A stretch of 64,000 nt of DNA from NCBI GenBank assembly GCA_018401385.1, contig JAGYKZ010000001.1, positions 22,509-86,508 of the forward strand, in the 5' to 3' direction. A program made the translations under genes and the position numbers. How positions within the stretch are numbered: position 1 is the first letter of the stretch; each line of letters begins with the position of its first letter. This stretch comes from Roseicyclus sp. GTDB lineage: Bacteria > Pseudomonadota > Alphaproteobacteria > Rhodobacterales > Rhodobacteraceae. The notes beneath the pieces are model-generated. The model searched no databases and was not told where the DNA came from. It was given only the letters and a program-made list of their open reading frames with translations. Positions 49,670 to 59,651 of this stretch are shown piece by piece.

Positions 49670-51089
49670 GCAATCTGGCGTGCATCTCCACCAAATTCCT
49701 GCCGTTTTCGGACGCCGCCAGTGATGCACTGCCCTTGACGCAGTTGCTGCGCCTGTCGCTGTTCCAAATCTCGGTGGGCATGGCGGGGGTGATGCTTCTG
49801 GGCACGCTCAACCGTGTGATGATTGTGGAGCTGTCATTGCCCGCGACCTTGGTCGCGATCATGGTGGCCCTGCCCGTTTTGATTGCGCCGTTCCGTGCCT
49901 TTTTGGGACATAAATCTGACCATTATCGGAGCGCGCTGGGCTGGAAGCGGATACCTTACCTGTGGTTTGGCACGCTGTGGCAATTCGGTGGTTTGGCGAT
50001 CATGCCTGCCAGTCTGTTGGTCTTGGGCGGCGATGTCGTCCATGACCTGCCTTTCGCTGGCGAGGTTCTCGCGGGGTTGGCCTTTGTGATGACAGGTTTG
50101 GGGATGCATGACCCAAACGGCGGGTCTGGCCTTGGCCGCTGATCGCGCAACCGAGGAGACCCGGCCACGGAGTCGTGGCGCTGCTCTATGTGATGTATCT
50201 CTTGGGGATGGCGAGCATCGGCACTTGTGATCGGGTGGCTGCTGCGCGATTTCTCTGGCCTGACGTTGATCCGTGTTGTGCAGGGGCGCGGCCGTGGCGA
50301 CCCTCATTCTGAACATGGTGGCCCTGTGTGGAGCAAGAACGCCTCCGCCCCGCTGACCAAGGCCAGAACGCGCAGAACCCGCGCCAAGCTTTGGTGACGC
50401 ATGGCGTGATTTTGCCAAAGGTGGACCAGCGGGGCGGCTTTTGGCTGTGGTGTTTCTCGGCACCATGGCCTTCAATATGCAAGACGTGCTGCTTGAGCCT
50501 TATGGCGGTGAAATCCTTGGTCTGAGCGTGTCCGAAACCACGTTTCTGACGGCCACATGGGCGGTAGGTGCCTTGATCGGCTTTGCATTCGCGGCGCGTT
50601 GGCTGGCCGATGGCCTGAACCCGCACCACATGGCAGGACGCGGTTGCTGGCGGGGCTTGCGGCTTTTTCGGCGGTGATTTTCGCCAATCCAATGGCATCG
50701 AGCCGCTGTTTTTCGCGGGCGCTTGCCTGATCGGCTTTGGCGGTGGCCTGTTTTCCGTGGCCACCCTCACTGCCGCAATGACCATGCCCGCAACTGGCAC
50801 TGCGGGGCGCGGTTTGGCGCTTGGCGCATGGGGCGCGGCGCAGGCAACTGCGGCGGGCCTCTCCATCGCAATCGGCGGTGGTTTGCGGGACAGCGTCAAT
50901 CAATTGGCCGTTTCTGGGTCTTTGGGGGAGGCGTTGAACAGCCCCGCCACCGGCTATTCGGTCGTCTATCACATCGAAATTCTGCTTCTGTTTTTCACCC
51001 TTGTCGCTTTGGGGCCGCTGGTGCGTATCCACAGCACAATCTCGCGCGGGGAGGCCGGCAAGATCGGGCTCGCCGACCTGCCCACGTAA
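49666..51089 (+). CDS. lhaA: LH1 assembly protein LhaA (PucC family), central frameshifts
   Basis: [106 protein letters not shown], in three frames. Confidence 0.9.
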
Positions 51090-51115
51090 CCGCCGAACCT
51101 AGGAGGATAAAATCC

Positions 51116-51877
51116 ATGGAAAATGCATTTTTCGGCAATTTTGATCTGGCCAGCCTGTCGATCTGGCTGTTCTGGATCTTCTTCGCTCTACTGATTTATT
51201 ATCTGCAAACTGAGAATATGCGGGAAGGGTATCCGCTTGAGAATGATGATGGCAGTGTCGCTGCCAATCAGGGGCTGTTTCCCTTGCCAAAGGAAAAGAC
51301 CTTCAAGTTGATGCATGGCCGTGGTGAAGTCACCGTTCCAGGCAAAGACCTTCAAGCGCGCGACAATCTGGCCCTGCGCCAGACCAATGTCGCAAATGGC
51401 TATCCTTTTGAACCCACTGGCGATCCAATGGTTGATGGTGTTGGTCCCGCAAGCTGGGCCAAGCGCCGTGACCTGCCCGAATTGGACGGCCATGGTCATC
51501 CGAAAATTGTCCCCATGGGTCAAATGGAGGATTACCGCGTGTCTGCGGGTCGTGATCCACGCGGTTTGCCCGTCATGGCGGGTGACAGCGAAATTGCGGG
51601 CCGCATTTCCGATATGTGGGTGGACGCGCCAGAGCAGCTGGTGCGCTATCTTGAGGTGGAATTGCCCGATGGCACGGCGCGTCTCGTGCCGATGCAAATG
51701 GCCAAGATCAAATCCGACCGTGTTGTGGTCAATTCGATCTTCGCCGCGCATTTCCCCAAAGTGCCCGTGACCAAGTCACCCAATCAGGTGACCATGTTGG
51801 AGGAAGAGAAAATCTCGGCCTTCTACGGTGGCGGCACGCTCTACGCCTCCCAAGAGCGGACAGACCCGCTTTTGTAA
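51116..51877 (+). CDS. puhA: Photosynthetic reaction centre H subunit
   Basis: [42 protein letters not shown]...[15 protein letters not shown]. Confidence 0.97.
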   Translation: MENAFFGNFDLASLSIWLFWIFFALLIYYLQTENMREGYPLENDDGSVAANQGLFPLPKEKTFKLMHGRGEVTVPGKDLQARDNLALRQTNVANGYPFEPTGDPMVDGVGPASWAKRRDLPELDGHGHPKIVPMGQMEDYRVSAGRDPRGLPVMAGDSEIAGRISDMWVDAPEQLVRYLEVELPDGTARLVPMQMAKIKSDRVVVNSIFAAHFPKVPVTKSPNQVTMLEEEKISAFYGGGTLYASQERTDPLL

Positions 51878-51907
51878 TTTCTCAATACCTCTAAAGGAGG
51901 ACGACCC

Positions 51908-52546
51908 ATGCCACATGACGACTTTCAGACCGAGCCTGTTCGTGGTTTGCCCGAAAAGCCCCCTGCTGGAGAAGAAATTCTTTGGCAGGGCGCACCCCAT
52001 TGGTTTGCTCTGGCGAAAGAAGCGCTGAGTTTCTGGTGGGTTGTGGGATATTTCCTGTTTCTCTTCGCTTGGCGCACCATATCAGGTGCCGCCGTCACCT
52101 CATGGGCTGAGAGCGCGATTGCCGCCTCATTCTTTTTGGTGCTTGGCGCGATTGTTGCGATACTGCTCTTGGGTGTGGCCTATGTCCAAGCCAAGGCAAC
52201 CGTTTACACAATCACCAACCGCCGTGTTGCCATGCGGATCGGTGCGGCTTTGACGATGACGCTGAACTTGCCCTATCGCCAAGTGGCCAATGCCACTTTG
52301 GGACTACGCAAGGATGGCACGGGCACGATTGCTTTGGAATTGATGCCCTCCAATATCCGCCTGTCCTATCTCAACACATGGCCCCATGTGCGGCCTTGGG
52401 TGATGAAAAGCACCCAGCCTGCGCTGCGCTGCATTCCTGATGCGCAAAACGTGGCCACGATCCTGTCCGATGCGGCAGAAACCGTGGTCAGCCAACCTGT
52501 GGTTGAACGCAATTCTGCGCCAAGCGGCGCAGTTGCGGCAGAGTGA
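51908..52546 (+). CDS. puhB: Photosynthetic complex assembly protein PuhB
   Basis: GEEILWQGAPHWFALAKEALSFWWVVGYFLF...ATVYTITNRRVAMRIGAALTMTLNLPYRQV; position after puhA. Confidence 0.94.
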   Translation: MPHDDFQTEPVRGLPEKPPAGEEILWQGAPHWFALAKEALSFWWVVGYFLFLFAWRTISGAAVTSWAESAIAASFFLVLGAIVAILLLGVAYVQAKATVYTITNRRVAMRIGAALTMTLNLPYRQVANATLGLRKDGTGTIALELMPSNIRLSYLNTWPHVRPWVMKSTQPALRCIPDAQNVATILSDAAETVVSQPVVERNSAPSGAVAAE

Positions 52547-52559
52547 GGGGGATCAGATC

Positions 52560-53033
52560 ATGACCATGACCCCTGAGCAAAAGCTGGTTGAACGCGACCG
52601 CGAGATGGTGCCCAAGCTGCTTGTGCGCGCGATGTTCATCTTATGTATGAGCGTCCTCGTCATTGTGACCTATGCCAAACTGACAGATCGTCCGCTGGCC
52701 GCCACGCCCCCGACAGAAGCTGAACTGCCGATCATCAAAGAAAAGGTGATCCGCATTTATGGTGCGATGGATGGATCAGCACGGGTGATGGATACCGAAG
52801 GCAATGTGATCCTGAACCTCAGCAAGGAAGAGGGCGGCTTTGTGGCGGGTATCTACCGTGTGCTTGAGCGCCGCCGTGGCGCGGTGGGTGCTTCGGGCAG
52901 TGACCCAATCCGTTTGGTGCAAATGGCCGATGGCCGCCTTGCCTTGCGCGATGATGTGACCGATTTCCGAGCCGAGCTTTATGGCTTTGGCGCGGCTAAT
53001 GAGCGGGTCTTTGCCCGCATCATGGAGGAATGA
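52560..53033 (+). CDS. puhC: Photosynthetic complex assembly protein PuhC
   Basis: 158 aa; LVRAMFILCMSVLVIVTYAKLTDRPLAATP...KEEGGFVAGIYRVLERRRGAVG. Confidence 0.93.
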   Translation: MTMTPEQKLVERDREMVPKLLVRAMFILCMSVLVIVTYAKLTDRPLAATPPTEAELPIIKEKVIRIYGAMDGSARVMDTEGNVILNLSKEEGGFVAGIYRVLERRRGAVGASGSDPIRLVQMADGRLALRDDVTDFRAELYGFGAANERVFARIMEE

Positions 53034-53036
53034 CCC

Positions 53037-53333
53037 ATGGGATGGATGACCAAAACAACCGAAACGGCCCCTTGCGAGGTTGAGGTGAGCCATAAATTTG
53101 AAAGCCTGCACGCGCATGTCAAATTCTTGAACGGCGCAACCATCAACCCCGGTGACGAGGTGTTGGTGCATGGCGCACCCGTGATGGCCCCTTACGGCGA
53201 GGTGGTCTGCGAAACCCGCACCGCCACGATCACCCGCGCCAGCAAGATCGAACAGATCTGGACACGGATGACGGGCGATTTTGAATTCATGGAGCTGTGC
53301 GAATTCAGTTTTTCAGAGGAGGTTTCGCTATGA
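53037..53333 (+). CDS. bciE: Small protein directly upstream of acsF; probable BciE-type cyclase subunit
   Basis: 98-aa ORF MGWMTKTTETAPCEVEVSHKFESLHAHVKFLNGATINPGDEVLVHG..., overlaps acsF start; alphaproteobacterial AcsF is known to need BciE encoded immediately upstream. Confidence 0.7.
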   Translation: MGWMTKTTETAPCEVEVSHKFESLHAHVKFLNGATINPGDEVLVHGAPVMAPYGEVVCETRTATITRASKIEQIWTRMTGDFEFMELCEFSFSEEVSL

Positions 53334-54448
53334 ATGTGCAAGCCAAACATTCCGCCGATGCCGACACAGTTGAAGATGCGCTGTCCGCACGCAATTACGA
53401 AGAGGCCGTGGTCGATAGCGAAAGCGCCACCGCGCTTGCGATGCAAAACACGCTTTTGACCCCGCGCTTCTACACAACGGATTTCGATAAGCTGGATGCG
53501 ATTGATGTCTCCCCCGTGCGCGCGGATTGGGACCAGTTGATCGACCAAATGAAATCAGACCCAAATAAGGGCCATTTCAAGAAAAACGAGGACTGGGACC
53601 ACATCGACTGGGACGGGATGGAGCCAAAGCTGAAAAAGGAATTCATCGACTTCCTTGTGTCCTCATGCACGGCGGAATTCTCGGGCTGTGTGCTGTATAA
53701 GGAAATGAAACGGCGTGGCAGCAACGAGGATATCACCACATTGTTTCAGCTTATGGCGCGGGATGAAGCCCGCCACGCGGGCTTTATCAATGATGCGCTG
53801 CGGGAGGCGGGAATTGCGGTGAATTTGGGCTTTCTGACCCAAGCCAAGAAATACACCTATTTCCAGCCCAAATTCATCTATTACGCCACTTACCTTTCAG
53901 AAAAGATTGGGTATGCGCGCTACATCACCATTTACCGCCATCTCGAGGCGCATCCCGAACATCGGTTCCACCCGATTTTCAAATGGTTCAAAGAATGGTG
54001 CAATGATGAGTTCAGCCATGGCGAAGCCTTCGCGCTGTTGATGAAGACGGACCCGAAATTGACCAGCGGGATGAATGTCCTTTGGATCAAATTTTTCCTC
54101 ACCGCCGTGTTCGCCACGATGTATGTGCGCGACCACCAGCGCCCCGCCTTTCACGAGGCTTTGGGTGTGGATACCGATTGGTATGGCCATGAGGTCTTCC
54201 GTAAGACAAGTGACATTTCCAAGCAGATTTTCCCGATCACCTTGGATATCGATCACCCCCGTTGGCAAAAAGGGTTGAACGCCTTGCAAGCTGCCAATGT
54301 GGATTTGGCGGACGCCAAGGCGCATGGGAAGGTCTTTAAGCGGATTGGGGCCAGCATCCGTGCGGGCCTTGCCTTTGTGAACCTTTACACCATTCCTGCA
54401 AAATCCCATGCCCTGCCTGCAAGCACGCGCTTGGAGCCTGTCTATTGA
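53330..54448 (+). CDS. acsF: Aerobic Mg-protoporphyrin IX monomethyl ester cyclase AcsF
   Basis: DEARHAGFINDALREAG and DEFSHGEAFALLM di-iron ExxH motifs; EFSGCVLYKEMKRRG. Confidence 0.97.
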   Translation: MNVQAKHSADADTVEDALSARNYEEAVVDSESATALAMQNTLLTPRFYTTDFDKLDAIDVSPVRADWDQLIDQMKSDPNKGHFKKNEDWDHIDWDGMEPKLKKEFIDFLVSSCTAEFSGCVLYKEMKRRGSNEDITTLFQLMARDEARHAGFINDALREAGIAVNLGFLTQAKKYTYFQPKFIYYATYLSEKIGYARYITIYRHLEAHPEHRFHPIFKWFKEWCNDEFSHGEAFALLMKTDPKLTSGMNVLWIKFFLTAVFATMYVRDHQRPAFHEALGVDTDWYGHEVFRKTSDISKQIFPITLDIDHPRWQKGLNALQAANVDLADAKAHGKVFKRIGASIRAGLAFVNLYTIPAKSHALPASTRLEPVY

Positions 54449-55284
54449 TCGCGGCGGTGCTGCATAACCCTTGGGGCGCGGCTTTGGTCGCGTTGTTCCT
54501 GTGGTGGTTTTCTACAGGTGCGATCCTTTTGGTTGTGCGGCGCGCCGATCAGGCAGGGGGAACCGCGCGCATTTGGGCGGTTTTGATGAACCTGCCCTTC
54601 TTGATCCTCGGCGCCGTTGGGTTTCTTGAATCGCGTTATGATGACAGCCTTGCGGGTGTTTATGTGGCGTTTCTTTCGGCCATTGCCCTGTGGGGATGGG
54701 TGGAGCTTGCCTTCCTCACGGGGGTCATCACAGGCCCAAATCGCAATCGCCTGCGCGAAGGCGTCCCGGAATGGGAGCGATTTATCCGTGCATGGGGCAC
54801 GATTGCCTATCATGAGATGCTGTTGGTTTTCATCTTGGTCGCGATGATCCTGTTCAGCATGGAGGCGCACAATCTGATTGGCTTATGGACCTTCGCGATC
54901 CTGTTTTTCGCGCGGATCAGCGCCAAATTGAATCTCTATCTTGGGGTGCGGAAGATCAATGTGGAATTCATTCCCGAACCCTTGAACCATTTGCCCAGCC
55001 ATTTTCGCACCGCGCGGATGAACTGGCTGTTTCCTGTCTCCATCACCGGGTTGAGCTTTGCGGCCGCCTTTTGGATGGAGCGGATTTGGCACACGGACGC
55101 GATTGCCCAAGAGGTGGGCTTTGCGCTGTTGGCGGCCCTGACCCTGCTCGCGCTTTTGGAGCATTGGTTCATGGTGCTGCCACTTCCCGATGAACGTCTG
55201 TGGCGCTGGATGCTTCCTGCGCGCCATGGCAACGGCCAGAATGGCCCCCAGATCGCCATAATGAAGAATGAGGACGTGCGATGA
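54445..55284 (+). CDS. puhE: PuhE, putative photosynthetic complex assembly membrane protein
   Basis: Multi-[41 protein letters not shown]; between acsF and hemA. Confidence 0.92.
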   Translation: MIAAVLHNPWGAALVALFLWWFSTGAILLVVRRADQAGGTARIWAVLMNLPFLILGAVGFLESRYDDSLAGVYVAFLSAIALWGWVELAFLTGVITGPNRNRLREGVPEWERFIRAWGTIAYHEMLLVFILVAMILFSMEAHNLIGLWTFAILFFARISAKLNLYLGVRKINVEFIPEPLNHLPSHFRTARMNWLFPVSITGLSFAAAFWMERIWHTDAIAQEVGFALLAALTLLALLEHWFMVLPLPDERLWRWMLPARHGNGQNGPQIAIMKNEDVR

Positions 55285-56486
55285 ATTTTGACAATCTGTT
55301 TCAAGCCCAGTTGGACAAGTTGAAAGAAGAGGGCAATTATCGTGTCTTCGCGGAATTGCAGCGCAAATGTGGGAATTTCCCGCGCGTCCAAAATCACGGC
55401 GAAGGTCAGGATGAGGTCACGGTGTGGTGCTCGAATGATTATTTGGGCATGGGACAGAACCCAGATGTGATCCAGGCCATGGTCGAGACCGTGCAAACCT
55501 GCGGCACAGGTGCAGGCGGCACCCGCAATATTTCGGGCAACGCGTATCACCACAAATTGCTAGAGGCCGAATTGGCCGATCTGCATGGCAAGGAAGCGGC
55601 GCTTTTGTTCACCAGTGGCTATGTGTCCAACTGGGCCGCGCTCTCGACCTTGGGAAGTCGCCTTCCCAATGCGGTGATTCTATCGGATGCGTTGAACCAT
55701 GCTTCGATGATCGAAGGCATTCGTCATGCGCGCTGTGAAAAGCGGGTTTGGAAACACAATGACGTGGCCGATTTGGATCGCCAATTGCAGGCATTACCTG
55801 CCAATGCGACCAAGATTATCGCGTTTGAATCGGTGTATTCGATGGATGGCGACATTGCCCCCATCCGTGAGATTGTCGAAGTGGCCGAGAAGCATGGCGC
55901 GATGACCTATATCGATGAGGTGCACGCGGTCGGAATGGCCCGCGCGGTGGCGGTGTGGCCAGACGCGGGGCTGATGGATATGTCACCCTGATCGAAGGCA
56001 CGCTGGGCAAGGCCTATGGCGTGGTGGGTGGCTATGTCACGGGCAGCCATGCCTTGGTCGATTTCATCCGCAGCTTTGCCAGCGGCTTCATTTTCACCAC
56101 AGCGCTCCACCCGCCGTGGCCGCCGCGGCGCATGCGCCTCGATCCGTCATTTGAAACACTCCAGCTATGAGCGCGAGATGCAACAGCGCCAAGTCGCCCG
56201 TTTGCGCGCGCGTCTGGATGCCGAAGGCATTCCCCATGTCCGCAATGACAGCCATATCATCCCCGTGATGGTGAAAGACCCTGTCAAATGCAAAATGCTG
56301 TCCGATATTTTGATGGAGCAGTTTGGCATCTATGTGCAGCCGATCAATTACCCCACTGTTCCCAAAGGCACGGAGCGTTTGCGCTTCACGCCCGGGCCAC
56401 TGCACAGCGATGAAGATATCGAGTATCTGGTTCTGGCGCTCAAGACCCTCTGGAAACAATGCGCCATCGCGCACGCGGTCGCGTAG
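55281..56486 (+). CDS. hemA: 5-aminolevulinate synthase HemA, frameshifts near 55.95-56.12 kb
   Basis: [63 protein letters not shown]...[16 protein letters not shown] in shifted frame. Confidence 0.93.
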
Positions 56487-56507
56487 CTGTGACAAGATTT
56501 CCGAAAT

Positions 56508-56537
56508 TAGCCCTTGGAGGCGGACAAAAAAGGGCTA
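56508..56537 (+). other. Stem-loop between hemA and cycA
   Basis: TAGCCCTT...AAGGGCTA. Confidence 0.55.
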
Positions 56538-56577
56538 GTTTGGCAATCGGTGGCATCTAACCGAGGGAGAGAAAACC

Positions 56578-57021
56578 ATGAAAAAATCTGCAATCATTGC
56601 TGCAGTGGCAGGACTATGCGCTGCGACATCCGCTTTTGCGGGTGGACATGGCGCATCGGGTGATGCGGCTGCAGGTGAGCGTGTCTTCAATCAATGTGTC
56701 GCGTGCCATGTGGTGGCAAATGACGCGGGCGACATTCTGGCGGGTCGTAACGGGCGCACAGGTCCAAATCTTTATGGCACGGCTGGTCGTCCAGTCGCCT
56801 CTGTCGAAGATTTCCGATATTCCCCATCCATCACCCAACTGGGCGAAGCGGGAACGGTTTGGACCGAGGAAAGCTTTGTCGCATATGTGCTGGACCCAAC
56901 CGCCTATCTGCGGGAAGCAACCGGTGACAGCCGTGCGCGGGGCGCGATGGCCTTCCGTGTGCGCAGCGAAGAAGATGCGAAAAACGTATATGCCTATTTG
57001 GCGAGCCTTTCTGCAGAATAA
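56578..57021 (+). CDS. cycA: Cytochrome c2-type periplasmic cytochrome
   Basis: Signal peptide ...ATSAFA, GERVFNQCVACHVVANDAG heme motif, GPNLYGTAGRP; downstream of hemA. Confidence 0.9.
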   Translation: MKKSAIIAAVAGLCAATSAFAGGHGASGDAAAGERVFNQCVACHVVANDAGDILAGRNGRTGPNLYGTAGRPVASVEDFRYSPSITQLGEAGTVWTEESFVAYVLDPTAYLREATGDSRARGAMAFRVRSEEDAKNVYAYLASLSAE

Positions 57022-57048
57022 GCAAGGTTGTGACGTGACGGCAGTGAC

Positions 57049-57072
57049 AAGGGCAGGTTTCGACCTGCCCTT
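57049..57072. terminator. Terminator between convergent cycA and bchO
   Basis: AAGGGCAGGT-TTCG-ACCTGCCCTT then TT; perfect 10-bp stem with TTCG tetraloop. Confidence 0.88.
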
Positions 57073-57078
57073 TTCTGT

Positions 57079-57945
57079 TCAAGGTGTCAGGGTGCGCAAA
57101 AACGTAGTGATGGCAGCAGCGGCTTCTTTGCCATGGGTTTCGGGCAGAAGATGGCCTGCCTCTGCAATCACCTGCAATTGGCCATGCGGCACGGCACCCA
57201 TGGCACGTTTGGCAATATCGAGCGAAACCGCCTGATCCTTGGCCCCGTGCAAAAACAGGATGGGCACGCTGATTTTTGGCAAATCCTGATTAAGCCTCTC
57301 CAAGGTCCATTGCGCCATCATCGCCAAAGTGGCTTCGATATGGCTGCGCTTACGCATCAAATGCCGATAATAGGCCAGTGTTTGCGCGTCAGGATTGGAG
57401 CCTGTGGTTTGCAAAATCGCAATCAAGCGCCGATCGCTCATACCCGAACCGAGGAAAAGCCCGGTCAGGGGGTTCATCGCCATCAACTTGGCCATGACAG
57501 GAAACAGCCAACCCGCCGCACCCGAGAAATTCTCGAGTGCGCCGTTGATCACCACCACGCTGCGCGCAAGCTCTGGCGCCTGTAGCATCATCTGAAGGGC
57601 CAGCGCCGCCCCAGCCGAGTGGCCCACAACCACATCAGGGTGGATGGATTCCGCGTGCAGGAGGCGCAAAATATCCTGTGCCATTAAATCCAAGGAAGAT
57701 CTGCTGCGGGTCCCTGCAAGACTGAACCCCTGCCCCGGCAGATCAAAGGCGATCACACGGTGGGTTTGCGCCAATACTGGCATCATCACCCGCCAGGCGT
57801 GGGTCGATGCCCCCGCACCATGGATCAGGACAAGGTCGGGACCCTCGCCCATGACTTGCATATGCCAACGATGGGGATGAGCCGCAATGATCTGGCTTGT
57901 GTCGCGCGCAGGCCAATCTGCGGGGATATCGCGCAGCGCGTTCAT
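57079..57945 (-). CDS. bchO: Alpha/beta hydrolase BchO
   Basis: GPDLVLIHGAGASTHAWRVMMPVLAQTHRVIAFDLPGQGFS...VVVGHSAGAALALQM; downstream of bchD. Confidence 0.93.
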   Translation of the reverse strand: MNALRDIPADWPARDTSQIIAAHPHRWHMQVMGEGPDLVLIHGAGASTHAWRVMMPVLAQTHRVIAFDLPGQGFSLAGTRSRSSLDLMAQDILRLLHAESIHPDVVVGHSAGAALALQMMLQAPELARSVVVINGALENFSGAAGWLFPVMAKLMAMNPLTGLFLGSGMSDRRLIAILQTTGSNPDAQTLAYYRHLMRKRSHIEATLAMMAQWTLERLNQDLPKISVPILFLHGAKDQAVSLDIAKRAMGAVPHGQLQVIAEAGHLLPETHGKEAAAAITTFLRTLTP

Positions 57946-59651
57946 GGCAGTGGCAAGGCCGCCTCAACTGCGGCACTGAGCGATTTTGCATCTGCCCTTG
58001 GCAAAGGCAGATAGGTGGCGCCCATATCTTGAGCCAAACCATCCAGACCACGGGTGGGTCGCGCGCCCGTGTCGATCACGATTGCAGGGATGCCCTCGCC
58101 ACGGACGGCGCGCGCCATTTGCTGTGCATCGGCGCTTGCCTGTGTGCGATTGGCGCTGCCATCAAGGGCGATGTTTGCGCGGCCATCGGTCAAAAGTGCA
58201 ATCGAGGGGGTCATGCCTTTGGCGGCTGAAAGGCGCGCCAGTTGAAGCGCTGATTTGAGGCCTGATGCCAATGGCGTGCCACCCCCGCCGGGAAGTTCTT
58301 GTAAGCGCCGCTTGGTTTGCACAAGGGACCGTGTCGGCGCCAAAAGCACATCCGAGCCGTGCCCCCGAAAGGCCACAAGCGCCACATGATCGCGCCGCGC
58401 ATAGGCCTCCGCGAGGAGCAGTTCAATCGCGCCTTTCGCCTCCGCCATGCGCGACATCGCGCTTGAACCTGAGGCATCGACCACGAAAATGATCGCACGG
58501 TCCGAGCTTTCCTGAAATCGCTTTACGCGCAGATCGCTTTTGCGGATGTGCAGACCTTTGGGCTTTTTGGGGGAAGATACGCTGCGCAAGCCTTGCCATG
58601 GGACGGCCGCGCGCAACGTGGCGATCAGATCCAGCCGTGCGCCGCCCCCTAATGTGCCACTGCGCGATGCGATCGGACGGCCACGGTGATTGCCCTTCTT
58701 CTTATGGCCTGTGCCGGTGCTGCCCTTGCTTTGGCGGGCCGCGCGCGTTGCGGCCAGACGGGCCAGAAGATCAGGCGGCAACATGGCTTTTGCGGCTTCA
58801 ATCAGCGCATCAACGGGAGGCATATCTTCGCCATCGGTTTGCGGCCTGTCCTGATCTGAATGCGCGTCAGGTTCTGACATCTCAGGCGGTGGGGGCGTGT
58901 CTTGATCCTCGCTTGCACTGTGTTCGGGCAGCTGTGTAGCGCGCGGTGCGAGAACCAACTCCACGGCCAATTGCAAATCGGGTTGCTCCACCTGATCCGC
59001 CCCCATCAGCGCCGCTGAATGACGTGCAAGGCGCAAGGCGTGGTGCACGGCGCGCAACGACGTGATTCCCAAAGCTTCGGCCACCATGCACAGATCGCGG
59101 TCATCATCAGGCCCGTTTTGAACCAAGGGCAAATGCGCGCGCGCCTCCCGCAAGGCGGGAAGGTCAAATTCCAGATTTGTCGCCACGGAATGCGGGATGC
59201 CGTCCAAATCGAGATGCAGTGCCAATCGATCACTCAACGCGCGCCCCAAACCCTCGCTTGGATCTGCCGCCTCATCAACTGCGATGATGGACAGGCCCTG
59301 CTCCGCATCAAGCGCGGTGCCCAAACGTGCCAATAGACCCTGTTCCGCCCTTTCGGCCATGGTCAGGACCAAGGGCCCGGGTTTTTGTAGAACACCCGCC
59401 GTATGCACAGGCCGCCCCGTGGCCAAACTGGCGGACATATCCAAGCCCCCATAGAGCGCGTCATCTTGGATATTGGGGTGAATGCGTTGCAGAATATCCG
59501 TCTCTAAAACATTGTTTAGGGACTGAATCATCCGATCCCGTGCGGGGCCGATGCGCGCGCGCAGCCAGATACCGCCAAGCGGTGCAGGATCAATCGCAAA
59601 AAGCGCAAGGGCAAGATTTATGTTTCCCCATCTCTCTTGCGGGGTGGTCAT
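57942..59651 (-). CDS. bchD: Magnesium chelatase subunit BchD
   Basis: VWA domain IIFVVDASGSSAMSRMAEAKGAIELLLAEAYARRDHVALVAFRG; next to bchI. Confidence 0.95.
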   Translation of the reverse strand: MTTPQERWGNINLALALFAIDPAPLGGIWLRARIGPARDRMIQSLNNVLETDILQRIHPNIQDDALYGGLDMSASLATGRPVHTAGVLQKPGPLVLTMAERAEQGLLARLGTALDAEQGLSIIAVDEAADPSEGLGRALSDRLALHLDLDGIPHSVATNLEFDLPALREARAHLPLVQNGPDDDRDLCMVAEALGITSLRAVHHALRLARHSAALMGADQVEQPDLQLAVELVLAPRATQLPEHSASEDQDTPPPPEMSEPDAHSDQDRPQTDGEDMPPVDALIEAAKAMLPPDLLARLAATRAARQSKGSTGTGHKKKGNHRGRPIASRSGTLGGGARLDLIATLRAAVPWQGLRSVSSPKKPKGLHIRKSDLRVKRFQESSDRAIIFVVDASGSSAMSRMAEAKGAIELLLAEAYARRDHVALVAFRGHGSDVLLAPTRSLVQTKRRLQELPGGGGTPLASGLKSALQLARLSAAKGMTPSIALLTDGRANIALDGSANRTQASADAQQMARAVRGEGIPAIVIDTGARPTRGLDGLAQDMGATYLPLPRADAKSLSAAVEAALPLP

